Shown piece after piece: positions 1 through 5,655 of a stretch of 8,943 nt of DNA. Origin of the DNA: an uncultured Collinsella sp. (GTDB lineage Bacteria > Actinomycetota > Coriobacteriia > Coriobacteriales > Coriobacteriaceae); contig CAAENA010000053.1 in the NCBI GenBank assembly GCA_900757205.1, positions 1 to 8,943 on the forward strand. Direction: 5' to 3'. Both the position numbers and the translations under genes were made by a program. The notes beneath the pieces were generated by a model, which was given only the letters and a program-made list of their open reading frames with translations, made no database searches and was not told the origin of the DNA. Each line of letters opens with the position of its first letter. Position 1 is the first letter of the stretch.

Positions 1-2
1 CG

Positions 3-320
3 TACGTGCTACAGCGCGAACTTGGTCAGCTCTTTACTTTTGCGCCTTCGGGCAACGCGTGGATCGATGCCATGCAGCCCGGCGTGTCGAAGGCCTCGGG
101 CATCGCACAGCTCGCGGAGCATTACGGCATTGGACGCGACGAGGTCATGGCGTTTGGCGACTCGATGAACGACTATGAGATCATTCGCTTTGTCGGCACG
201 GGCTGTGCGATGGAAAACGCGCGCCCTGCGCTCAAAGCGGTTGCCGATCGCGTCGTAGGTCGCAACCGCGACCACGCCGTCCAGCAGGAGCTCCGTCGCG
301 TGCTGGAGAGTCTCGCTTAA
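3..320 (+). CDS. Cof-type HAD-superfamily hydrolase, C-terminal part (5' end outside window)
   Basis: The gene enters from the left edge and ends at TAA (318-320); about 105 residues are visible. Seen: the conserved lysine in PGVSKASGI (about residue 29 from the GTG at position 6) matches HAD motif III. GDSMNDYEI (about 51-59) matches motif IV, whose acidic residues bind Mg2+. The catalytic DxDGT and the cap domain must lie upstream of the window. Family knowledge: subclass IIB (Cof-like) HAD enzymes are cytoplasmic phosphatases of sugar phosphates, nucleotides or flavin phosphates; the substrate cannot be told from this piece. The GTG at 6 is only an internal codon of the longer frame. The gene converges on another Cof-type hydrolase at 495-1337 that has the same GDxxND-centred C-terminus, so the two may be paralogues. 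Confidence 0.88.
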   Translation, partial: YVLQRELGQLFTFAPSGNAWIDAMQPGVSKASGIAQLAEHYGIGRDEVMAFGDSMNDYEIIRFVGTGCAMENARPALKAVADRVVGRNRDHAVQQELRRVLESLA

Positions 321-330
321 TCCGGCAGAT

Positions 331-473
331 GGGGACATTCCTTATGCGCCGGCAGTTGGGGACAGACTTAAGTGAGTGAAACCACTCATTGGGGACAGAC
401 TTAAATGAGTGCTTGCAGCTATTTCGCGAAGAGTGTCCCCAATGACTATTCATTTAAGAACGTCCCCAATGAC
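331..473. repeat. REP-like cluster of inverted GGGGAC...CTTAA elements
   Basis: Two near-identical direct copies start with TTGGGGACAGACTTAA at 356-378 and 389-411 (22 of 23 bases alike). A third truncated GGGGACATTC lies at 331. On the opposite strand the same element occurs as TGTCCCCAATGAC (434-446) and as a full copy at about 448-473, so 388-411 can pair with 448-471 around a 36-base loop. A smaller stem, AGTGAGTG with CACTCATT (371-378/383-390), sits between the direct copies. The cluster lies between two convergent genes. Palindromic clusters like this are typical of REP/BIME elements mobilised by REP-associated (Y1) transposases, and they can also act as bidirectional transcript ends. 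No transposase gene is in the window, so the REP assignment is inference. Confidence 0.7.
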
Positions 474-501
474 TAGCCGATGACTAGCCGATGACTAGGC
501 G
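469..501. repeat. Three tandem 11-bp repeats overlapping a stop codon
   Basis: The unit ATGACTAGCCG occurs at 469-479 and 480-490, and once more at 491-501 with one change (ATGACTAGGCG). The first unit overlaps the terminal AATGAC of the REP-like element. The last unit contains the TAG stop (complement of 495-497) of the minus-strand hydrolase. The array looks like replication slippage or repeated insertion at the REP end. Confidence 0.8.
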
Positions 502-1337
502 AGGGCGGCTATGATGGTGCGGGCGACGCCGTCGTGGTCGTTGTCGTATTCGGTGATGGCGTCGGCGGCCTTGCGGTCCTCGGGCTCGGCGTTGATCATG
601 GCCATGCCGTGGCCCGCCGCCTGCAGCATGGGGATATCGTTGATGTTGTCGCCGAACGCCCAGGCGTCGGTGAGAGACTCGCCCAGGTGCTCGCATAGCC
701 ACGTGAGGGCCGTTCCCTTGGTGGCGCCCTCGCCCATGACCTCGATATTCATGGCGTACGAACGCGTGACCTCAATGCCTCCGAGCGTGTTGAGCTCAGC
801 CGCGATGGCATCGCGATCGGCCGGGTCGTGCCAGTACATGGCGATGCGTTCGAGCGTTTCGACCTCGTCGATCTTGCTGTCGATATCCATGTCGATCGGT
901 GTTCGTGTGCGCTTGAGCGAAGCCGCGATGTGGGGGTCGCCACCGCAGAATTCGTCCAGGCGCGTGTAGAGCGAGCGGGGGAGGAAGCACTGCCCATCCG
1001 CGAAGATATCGAAGGTCACATCGTGGCCGGCGGCGATGCGATGGATGCGATGGGCGATGCCGCGATCGAGCGGACGGCTCAAGATGCGCGTGGCGCGCGA
1101 GACATCGGTGGGCATATCGTCGTCGAGCTGCCAGACACTGGCGCCATTGGCACAGACGGCATAGTGCACAGCGGGATGGGCGAGGATGGGCTCAAAGATG
1201 CCCGACAGCGGGCGTCCCGTGCAGGGCACAAATTCAATCCCGCGTCGAGCGAGCTCGTCGAGCATCGCCCAGGTGACATCGCTCATCTGCTTATCGCTCG
1301 TCAGCAGCGTTCCGTCCATATCGGAAAACACAATCAT
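495..1337 (-). CDS. Cof-type HAD-superfamily hydrolase (phosphatase)
   Basis: A complete 280-residue protein, the usual size for Cof/YidA-type subclass IIB enzymes. All four HAD motifs are visible: FSDMDGTLL with the nucleophile at Asp6 and the acid/base at Asp8; CTGRP with Thr40 (motif II); GATKGTAL with Lys207 (motif III); and GDNINDIPML at 229-238 (motif IV, Mg2+ binding). Residues of about 85-195 form the C2 cap inserted between motifs II and III, which determines substrate. Family knowledge: cytoplasmic dephosphorylation of small phosphorylated metabolites; the substrate is not predictable here. The ATG at 1337 is preceded by AGAAAGGG at a suitable distance. The gene lies downstream of gltA on the same strand but beyond a strong terminator, so it needs its own promoter or readthrough; I see no convincing promoter in the 87-bp gap. 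Its stop codon lies in the 11-bp tandem repeats. Confidence 0.93.
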   Translation of the reverse strand: MIVFSDMDGTLLTSDKQMSDVTWAMLDELARRGIEFVPCTGRPLSGIFEPILAHPAVHYAVCANGASVWQLDDDMPTDVSRATRILSRPLDRGIAHRIHRIAAGHDVTFDIFADGQCFLPRSLYTRLDEFCGGDPHIAASLKRTRTPIDMDIDSKIDEVETLERIAMYWHDPADRDAIAAELNTLGGIEVTRSYAMNIEVMGEGATKGTALTWLCEHLGESLTDAWAFGDNINDIPMLQAAGHGMAMINAEPEDRKAADAITEYDNDHDGVARTIIAALA

Positions 1338-1361
1338 TTGATGCAGCCCTTTCTGCTGGCA

Positions 1362-1401
1362 TAAAAAGCGTGGCCGAGGGCGGTGATGCCCTGGCCACGC
1401 T
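1362..1401 (-). terminator. Rho-independent terminator of gltA
   Basis: On the minus strand AGCGTGGCC, then AGGGC, pair with GCCCT and GGCCACGCT around the loop ATCACC. The stem is 9+5 bp with one bulged base and is followed by TTTTT (complement of 1363-1367). It starts 24 bases past the gltA stop codon. This is the clearest intrinsic terminator in the window. Confidence 0.88.
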
Positions 1402-1424
1402 CGAGTTCTATAACGGTCCGCGTC

Positions 1425-2843
1425 CTAGCGGTCGGCGAGCGGCTTGTACTCCAGCGGCTCGATCACCGGACGATAGGCCGGGCGAATAATACGGTGCGCG
1501 CAGAAGAGCTCTTCCATGCGGTGTGCGGACCAGCCGGCCATGCGGGCGACGGCGAAAAGCGGCGTAAAAAGCGTCTCGGGCACGCCGAGCATCTTGTAGA
1601 TAAAGCCTGTGTACAGGTCGATGTTGGCGCAGATAGGCTTGGTCATGCCGTGGTCGCGCATCACCTGCGGTGCCAGGCGCTCGATGCGCTCGATGAGTGC
1701 GAACTCATCGCCCAGGTCCTTCTTGGCGGCAAGTGTGCGCGCGTAACGGCGACACACCTCGGCACGCGGGTCGCTCAGCGTGTAGACGGCGTGGCCCATG
1801 CCGTAGATGAGACCCGTGCCGTCGAAGGCCTGCTTGTCGAGAATCTTGCCCAGGTAGGCTGCGACCTCGTCCTCGTCCTCCCAATTGGAGACATGCGCAC
1901 GGATGTCCTCGTGCATGGACACGACCTTGGCGTTGGCGCCGCCGTGGCGCGGACCCTTGAGCGAGCCGATAGCCGCGGCGTAGGCGGAATACGGATCGGT
2001 GGCCGAGGAGGACAGCACGCGGCAGGCAAACGTGGAGTTGTTGCCGCCGCCGTGCTCGGCATGCAGCATGAGCATCACGTCGAGCAGCATCGCCTCATCG
2101 CGGGTGAACTCCATGCCGCCGCGCAACACCTGCAGGATGGTCTCGGCGGTGGAGAGGCCGGGTGTGGGGTGCGGTACATGAACCTCGGAGCCGCGGCGCT
2201 TGGCGACCGAGGCCATATGCGCGAAGGCAGCGATGCGGGGGAGACGGGCGAGCATGGAGATGGCGACGTCGATTTCGTGCTCGGGTGTAATGGCGTCGGG
2301 CTCGGCGTCGAAGGCGTAGAGCAGCAGCACGGCGCGCTGAAGCACATTCATGATGCTCGACGACACCGTGGTCATAGGGAACTCTTTGACGTACTCGTCG
2401 CTCAGATGTCTAAAGGCGCCCAGGCGCTCGCAAAAGCCGTCGAGCTCTTCCTTGTTGGGCAGCGAGCCCGTGATGAGCAGGTAGGCGACCTCTTCGTAGC
2501 CATAGCGATTCTCGGCCTGGGCGTTGTTGACCAGATCCTCGATGCTGTAGCCACGAAGCGTGAGTTTGCCCTGATCGGGCACGACCTTACCGTCGACCTT
2601 GTTGTAGCCATGCACATCCGAGATGCGGGTGAGGCCCGCGACCACGCCCGAGCCGTCGGCATTGCGCAGACCGCGCTTGACGTTGTGCTCTACGAACAAG
2701 CCCTCGTCGTACGGGGCGGTCGGCAGGCCGTGGTAGAGGTTTTCGCTTTCGGGCGAAATCTGACGGCTCGCCTCGTAATCCAGAACCAGGCGGCTCAGGT
2801 GATCGTCGAAGCGGTAGTAAATTTTCTTGGCGTCGTAGGCCAT
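1425..2843 (-). CDS. gltA: Citrate synthase
   Basis: A 472-residue protein recognisable throughout as citrate synthase, which condenses acetyl-CoA and oxaloacetate to citrate in the cytoplasm. The catalytic triad of the family is in place: His264 in HAEHGGGNNSTF, His300 in GSLKGPRHGGAN and Asp409 in NIDLYTGFIYKMLG. The GMGHAVYTLSDPRA segment (348-361) and AGWSAHRMEE (436-445) supply oxaloacetate- and CoA-contacting residues. The GGGNNSTF context resembles the citrate synthase branch of anaerobic Firmicutes/Actinobacteria rather than the E. coli HEQNAST form. The ATG at 2843 has the strong site GGAGAGGAG just upstream. The ACT-domain gene lies 77 bp upstream on the same strand. The gap holds a TTGACG (complement of 2893-2898) without a matching -10 box, so co-transcription is likely. 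A terminator follows. In an anaerobe the likely role is glutamate precursor synthesis through a partial TCA pathway, which is inference. Confidence 0.97.
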   Translation of the reverse strand: MAYDAKKIYYRFDDHLSRLVLDYEASRQISPESENLYHGLPTAPYDEGLFVEHNVKRGLRNADGSGVVAGLTRISDVHGYNKVDGKVVPDQGKLTLRGYSIEDLVNNAQAENRYGYEEVAYLLITGSLPNKEELDGFCERLGAFRHLSDEYVKEFPMTTVSSSIMNVLQRAVLLLYAFDAEPDAITPEHEIDVAISMLARLPRIAAFAHMASVAKRRGSEVHVPHPTPGLSTAETILQVLRGGMEFTRDEAMLLDVMLMLHAEHGGGNNSTFACRVLSSSATDPYSAYAAAIGSLKGPRHGGANAKVVSMHEDIRAHVSNWEDEDEVAAYLGKILDKQAFDGTGLIYGMGHAVYTLSDPRAEVCRRYARTLAAKKDLGDEFALIERIERLAPQVMRDHGMTKPICANIDLYTGFIYKMLGVPETLFTPLFAVARMAGWSAHRMEELFCAHRIIRPAYRPVIEPLEYKPLADR

Positions 2844-2920
2844 GCGCGCTCCTCTCCGGTCCGCTTTGGGGTCGCGCGCTTGGACGATATGACGTCAAGC
2901 TGCCCCGAGCGGCTTGTTCG

Positions 2921-3208
2921 CTACAGGCGGTACATAAAGTTAAAGACGTCCTCGCGCTGGATGGACACGTTGACGCCCGAAAGCTCGCCTGCCTCGGCCA
3001 GGGCCTTCTGCAGCTCGGCGAAGTCGAGCTTGGACTCGGCGGTGTCGGCCAGCATGGTCATGGTGAAGATGTCCTCGATAATGGACTGCGTGATGTCGCG
3101 GATGTCGACGTTGGCCTCGCCCAGAACACGGGTGACGCCGGCGACAATGCCGGGGCGGTTCTTGCCAAGGACGGTGATGACGATGCGGGAGGACGAGATC
3201 TCGGCCAT
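2921..3208 (-). CDS. Small stand-alone ACT-domain protein
   Basis: A 95-residue protein made almost entirely of one ACT fold of the UPF0237/ACT_6 type. RIVITVLGKNRPGIVAGVTR (8-27) gives the first strand, the ligand-loop GKNRPG and the first helix. ANVDIRDITQSIIEDIFTMT continues the fold, and a second helix follows at about 62-73. Family knowledge: ACT domains bind amino acids or other small effectors and usually dimerise. The stand-alone members have no assigned reaction, so a sensing role is inferred only. The ATG at 3208 is preceded by GAAAGGG. It is the first gene before gltA on the minus strand, 77 bp apart, consistent with shared expression. A TACAAT box inside a dyad lies about 60 bp upstream. 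Confidence 0.92.
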   Translation of the reverse strand: MAEISSSRIVITVLGKNRPGIVAGVTRVLGEANVDIRDITQSIIEDIFTMTMLADTAESKLDFAELQKALAEAGELSGVNVSIQREDVFNFMYRL

Positions 3209-3254
3209 GGGAAACCCTTTCGCGTGGTTGCGGCGCGCGGGGGCGCTCCGCTAC

Positions 3255-3277
3255 GGTACAGTGTTCATCATTGTACC
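3255..3277 (-). promoter_or_regulatory. Dyad and -10-like box upstream of the ACT/gltA genes
   Basis: GGTACAGTG and CATTGTACC form an imperfect inverted repeat (8 of 9 pairs) around TTCAT. On the minus strand it contains TACAAT (complement of 3270-3275), five of six matches to the -10 consensus, about 62 bases before the ACT start codon. No good -35 hexamer is found at 16-18 bp; a T6 run lies closer. It reads as a promoter covered by an operator-like dyad. The regulator is unknown. Confidence 0.4.
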
Positions 3278-3603
3278 TGTCTGGCGCAAAAAAGGCGCGC
3301 TCGCTGCGGCGTTACATGCCTGCAACATGAGCGTAAGGGGGAAGGCCGTACGGGGAAGAGCCGTCTGGCGCGTGTCCGGCTCGTGTTGGGTTGATTTCCG
3401 ATCTCAGCCGAACACATTGAGCGGACAGGCCGTTCCCGCAGTCAGCCGAACGCCTCCGACGGCTGATTCCGAACTGGAAGCGGAGGGCATCCCCGCCCTT
3501 CGGTAGGGGATACCGCTCCGCGGCGCATGCCGCGGGCGGCGCCCCTATCGGACCACCGTGACCTCAGTTGGGATGGGCCCAGCACTGCCGCGTACTCGGT
3601 GAG
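3278..3603. other. Gene-free stretch with several strong hairpins
   Basis: I see no credible gene here. TCAGCCGAAC occurs twice (3404-3413, 3442-3451), and the second copy forms a 7-bp stem with CGGCTGA at 3460-3466. GCGGAG...ATCCCC (3480-3494) can pair with GGGGAT...CTCCGC (3506-3521). An alternative structure pairs TAGGGG (3504-3509) with CCCCTA (3542-3547), CCGC (3513-3516) with GCGG (3536-3539), and CCGCGGC (3518-3524) with GCCGCGG (3529-3535) around GCAT. The last two structures exclude each other. There is no U-tract on either side, so simple intrinsic termination is not supported. The stretch lies just past the 3' end of the recombinase remnant, where an attachment site could sit. No tRNA-like sequence was recognised. 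Confidence 0.6.
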
Positions 3604-4329
3604 CTAGAGCCAACTGTTCGTCTTCACGTCGCGTATGGCGATATTTCGGTCGTCCGGCTCGGTGATGCCGTAGCCGAACGCCTGGAGCGTCTCGATGGAC
3701 TCCTGGATCCTCTGTTGGAACATGGGACCCGGATCGACCCTCGGCCCGAGGTGCCCGCGCCAAAGGCACGGCGTGGCGCGCAGCATGTTATGGATTTTGG
3801 AGATGGGCTCGATGTCGGCGTAGACGTTGAGCGTCGCCATGGCGTCCTTGTGGCCGAGGATCGATTGGAGCGCCTTGATATCGCCGCCTTGGCGGATCCA
3901 CTGCGTTGCGAACGTGTGGCGAAGGCCGTGGAACGTGATCAGCTCGTCGTTGGTGCCCATGAGGCCGTTGGTCTCCGAGAACGTCTTGAACGCCCTGCGG
4001 ATATAGCTTGTCGTCGCGAAGGTCGCGCCCGGCTCCGACAGGATGTAGCAGTCCCCGATCTCGACCGCCCCGGTAAGGCCGCGCAAGCGCAGCTTTCCGC
4101 AGTCGATCTCGTGGGTCTCCTTCAGGAAGGGGAGTAGGCCGACCGGGTCGATGGGGATACCCCTGGCGTCATGGGTCTTGGTGTCCTTGATGAACGAACC
4201 CATTCCCTTCGCGTACGCCACCGAGTGTCTGATCGAGATCAGGCCCGTCTCGAAATCCACATCGCACCACCGAAGGCCGCAGACCTCGCCGATTCGCATC
4301 CCCGTGTGCAGGGCGAGTACGACCGCCCT
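3604..4329 (-). pseudogene. Tyrosine recombinase (integrase), catalytic domain only, N-terminus lost
   Basis: The frame gives RAVVLALHTGMRIGEVCGLRW from 4329; from the ATG at 4299 it is 231 residues. All catalytic residues of the phage-type integrase family are present (numbering from ATG 4299): Arg2 in MRIGE, probable Lys41 in the beta-hairpin, His124 and Arg127 in HGLRHTFAT, His150 in LGHKDAMATLNVYAD, and nucleophile Tyr160. Such integrases are usually near 380-400 residues. The N-terminal arm-binding and SAM-like core-binding domains are missing here, and the upstream DNA encodes another gene. There is no proper ribosome binding site before ATG 4299. The frame is continuous with the XRE gene upstream, separated only by its TAG stop. 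It is best seen as a remnant left by deletion and marks the edge of a former mobile element. The stop is at 3604. Confidence 0.82.
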
Positions 4330-4581
4330 CTAATCCTCGGCGGACCAATCGAGTCCGAACTCCTTTCGGGCATCCTCTTCGCTCATGACTTCGAGAAGGT
4401 CTCCGGGTTGGCAACGAAGGGCGAGGCATAGCTGCTCGAGTGTGTTGAAGCGAATGCCGCGAATATGCCCTTTTTTAATACGGGACAGGTTCACGGGCGT
4501 GGTTCCAATCCTTTCGGCAAGTTCGTTCGAGGAAATCTTTCGCTCGGCCATGATCTTGTCGAGGCGAACAATTACGGGCAT
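4330..4581 (-). CDS. XRE-family helix-turn-helix regulator (YozG/HTH_26 type)
   Basis: An 83-residue protein. Residues about 6-63 form a compact Cro/C1-type DNA-binding domain: the helix-turn-helix runs through NELAERIGTTPVNLSRIKKG (19-38), followed by IRFNTLEQLCLALRCQPGDLLE, the hallmark of the HTH_26 group. The tail SEEDARKEFGLDWSAED is acidic. ATG 4581 is preceded by AAGGAAA, which overlaps the TAA of the upstream membrane-protein gene nine bases away, so translation is probably coupled. Family knowledge: HTH_26 regulators are commonly paired with DUF2975 membrane proteins, as in the Bacillus YoaS/YozG pair, and that is the arrangement here. It may regulate its own operon or the divergent peptide operon through the palindromes at 5141-5192, which is inference. 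Its TAG stop is directly followed, in frame, by the integrase remnant. Confidence 0.92.
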   Translation of the reverse strand: MPVIVRLDKIMAERKISSNELAERIGTTPVNLSRIKKGHIRGIRFNTLEQLCLALRCQPGDLLEVMSEEDARKEFGLDWSAED

Positions 4582-4590
4582 GGCGTTTCC

Positions 4591-5103
4591 TTACGCAATC
4601 TCGTCGGAGTCGAGGTACAGCTCTCGGGCGTACAAGAAGAGCTGGGAAAGCATGAACAGGACGATGCCGAGAACCAGAGAGGTCCAATCGAATGATGAAG
4701 CGATCTCTTGGGCGCCGACGGCCCCCTCGCCGCCAAACATCGAAACGGAGGTTTTGAGTGAGCCGGCGTAGAGGCTGGTGGCAGCTTGAACAACGAAGAG
4801 AATGCCGAGCACCTTCAAGCATGTCGCAGACCCTTTCTTGAAGGGGTCTCCGCTCTTGATCGTCCACACGAGAACGGCGCTGAGGATGGTCGTAGCGATA
4901 CCGATGACGGCAGGGACCAATGTCGAGATCGCAAGGGCTGGATACGCGGGGGAGTCTGCAATTACAGGGTTGTCGAGCACTTCGATTGCTGGCTTTAAGG
5001 AGAACGCCACTTGTGCGATGGCGGTGGCGCAAAGGGTCGCAGAGGCTATCGCACATGCGATGCGGAAGGAATGAAGCCGGGGAGTGCGATTGTCGGAACT
5101 CAT
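4591..5103 (-). CDS. DUF2975-like four-helix membrane protein
   Basis: A 170-residue integral membrane protein with four predicted helices at about 13-36, 54-82, 94-115 and 139-161, and a short basic N-terminus. The loop between helices 2 and 3 carries KSGDPFKKGS, matching the G-x-PF loop typical of DUF2975. Length and topology also fit. It comes first in a two-gene operon with the XRE regulator (9-bp gap), the usual company of DUF2975. Function in the family is not established; a membrane partner that senses a signal for, or sequesters, the HTH protein is a common guess. ATG 5103 has the clear site CGGAGG seven bases upstream, and a plausible promoter with a dyad lies at 5147-5175. It is transcribed away from the secreted-peptide operon. 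I see no Cys or His motif that would suggest an enzyme. Confidence 0.85.
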   Translation of the reverse strand: MSSDNRTPRLHSFRIACAIASATLCATAIAQVAFSLKPAIEVLDNPVIADSPAYPALAISTLVPAVIGIATTILSAVLVWTIKSGDPFKKGSATCLKVLGILFVVQAATSLYAGSLKTSVSMFGGEGAVGAQEIASSFDWTSLVLGIVLFMLSQLFLYARELYLDSDEIA

Positions 5104-5140
5104 AATAACCTCCGAAGAATTTAAAAAACTCAGGTTACTT

Positions 5141-5175
5141 TTTAACAGTTTATGTTAAATTGACTTTGCCGGCAA
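5141..5175 (-). promoter_or_regulatory. Putative promoter of the DUF2975-XRE operon with operator-like dyad
   Basis: On the minus strand TTGCCG (complement of 5170-5175) and TAAACT (complement of 5147-5152) are spaced by 17 bp, each matching the -35/-10 consensus at four of six positions. The -10 lies at the centre of TTTAACA-GTTTA-TGTTAAA (5141-5159), a perfect 7-bp-arm dyad. A bound repressor there would block the promoter. The XRE protein encoded in this operon is the obvious candidate, by inference. Confidence 0.5.
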
Positions 5176-5192
5176 GTAATCACAGCATGCTG
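5160..5192 (+). promoter_or_regulatory. Possible promoter and two palindromes upstream of the secreted-peptide gene
   Basis: TTGACT (5160-5165) is a good -35 match. At 17 bp it faces CAGCAT (5183-5188), a weak -10, so the promoter call is tentative. Two perfect 10-bp palindromes, TTGCCGGCAA (5166-5175) and CAGCATGCTG (5183-5192), fall between and over these boxes. With the dyad centred at 5150, the three centres are about 20 and 17 bp apart, near two helical turns. Confidence 0.4.
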
Positions 5193-5200
5193 CAACCGAA

Positions 5201-5222
5201 ATCCCTCTAGATTGGAGAGGAT
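5201..5222 (+). promoter_or_regulatory. Hairpin occluding the ribosome binding site of the peptide gene
   Basis: CCTCT (5204-5208) pairs with AGAGG (5216-5220) around a 7-base loop. After a bulged C, AT and AT add two more pairs. The 3' arm contains most of the Shine-Dalgarno sequence GGAGAGG (5214-5220), which serves ATG 5224. The stem is short, so translational control is a possibility only. Confidence 0.4.
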
Positions 5223-5223
5223 T

Positions 5224-5589
5224 ATGTTCAGTACTGTTAAGTCGTGTAAGCTCTTGGTTTTCCTCGGCCTCGCTCTTTGTCTGTTGCTGCCGGGAGCCCC
5301 CGCTTTTGCGGATACCCCGATGCCTCCTTCCCAGGAGAGCAGCCAGTGTGCCCTCGTTGAGCCCCTCGGGTATACGGACGACGTCGTCGATACCTACTGG
5401 AGCTACAGCTGTCCTCGCGGCGTAAGCGGGCACAGCATCTCGATGTTCAACATCTCTTACAAGACGATCTCCTACCGAAATGGCTATCGCCGATCCGCGC
5501 ATCATAGGGAATCCCGCCTCGCTGCAATGTGCTCCTGTGGTGTTCTTGGCACAACTGATAAATGGCAATTTGTCTATAGCACCTACTAG
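5224..5589 (+). CDS. Small secreted protein, possible lactococcin 972-like bacteriocin
   Basis: A 121-residue protein with a textbook Sec signal peptide: Lys6 and Lys9, a hydrophobic core at about 10-22, then PGAPAFA and cleavage before Asp30. Cys19 is not in a lipobox because the preceding residue is Leu. The mature part (about 92 residues) has four cysteines (42, 63, 103, 105) that could form two disulphides outside the cell, and is rich in Tyr, Ser, His and Arg. By eye, TYWSYS, GVSG, and the ending TTDKWQFVYSTY parallel the Trp near the start, GVSS and LTEKASFYYNFW of lactococcin 972; the similarity is weak. ATG 5224 is preferred over the in-frame TTG at 5212 because GGAG (5214-5217) lies six bases upstream and the signal peptide begins there. 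It is the first gene of the plus-strand operon and is followed by a hairpin and ABC transporter genes. It could instead be another type of secreted effector. Confidence 0.8.
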   Translation: MFSTVKSCKLLVFLGLALCLLLPGAPAFADTPMPPSQESSQCALVEPLGYTDDVVDTYWSYSCPRGVSGHSISMFNISYKTISYRNGYRRSAHHRESRLAAMCSCGVLGTTDKWQFVYSTY

Positions 5590-5599
5590 ATGCGAGGAA

Positions 5600-5622
5600 G
5601 GGCCGAGCATTTTGTTCGGCCC
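5600..5622 (+). terminator. Intercistronic hairpin after the peptide gene
   Basis: GGGCCGAGCA (5600-5609) pairs with TGTTCGGCCC (5613-5622) around TTT: ten pairs including one G-U. The following CTCTGTTCC is not a proper U-tract. It lies ten bases past the peptide stop codon and before the transporter start. Such a hairpin could cause partial termination or protect the peptide mRNA, giving more peptide than transporter. Full termination is doubtful. Confidence 0.55.
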
Positions 5623-5655
5623 CTCTGTTCCGACTGGATGAGGTTAAGGTTGGCG

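Noticed and set aside
469..501. CRISPR array
   Set aside because: The units are only 11 bp, directly abutting, without spacers or cas genes.
2870..2898. A separate gltA promoter with TTGACG as -35
   Set aside because: No -10-like hexamer lies at 16-18 bp; the bases there are GC-rich.
1383..3506. A 707-codon plus-strand open frame opposite gltA and the ACT gene
   Set aside because: It is antisense to two clearly recognisable proteins, has low-complexity Ala/Gly/Val/Arg content, and reflects GC-rich codon bias on the other strand.
3278..3603. A tRNA gene as integration target beside the integrase
   Set aside because: No T-arm (GGTTCGAATCC-like) or cloverleaf was found on either strand; the stems present do not fit tRNA spacing.
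4475..5056. A 193-codon minus-strand frame overlapping the DUF2975 and XRE genes
   Set aside because: It is a different frame of the same strand, Arg/Pro-rich, and lacks the ribosome binding site and domain signals seen in the real genes.
5212..5223. TTG start for the secreted protein at 5212
   Set aside because: It would overlap the ribosome binding site and add MERI before a complete signal peptide; ATG 5224 has GGAG at the right distance.
5269..5280. Lipoprotein signal at Cys19 of the peptide
   Set aside because: The residue before Cys is Leu, not Gly/Ala/Ser, and a good signal peptidase I site (AFA before Asp) follows.
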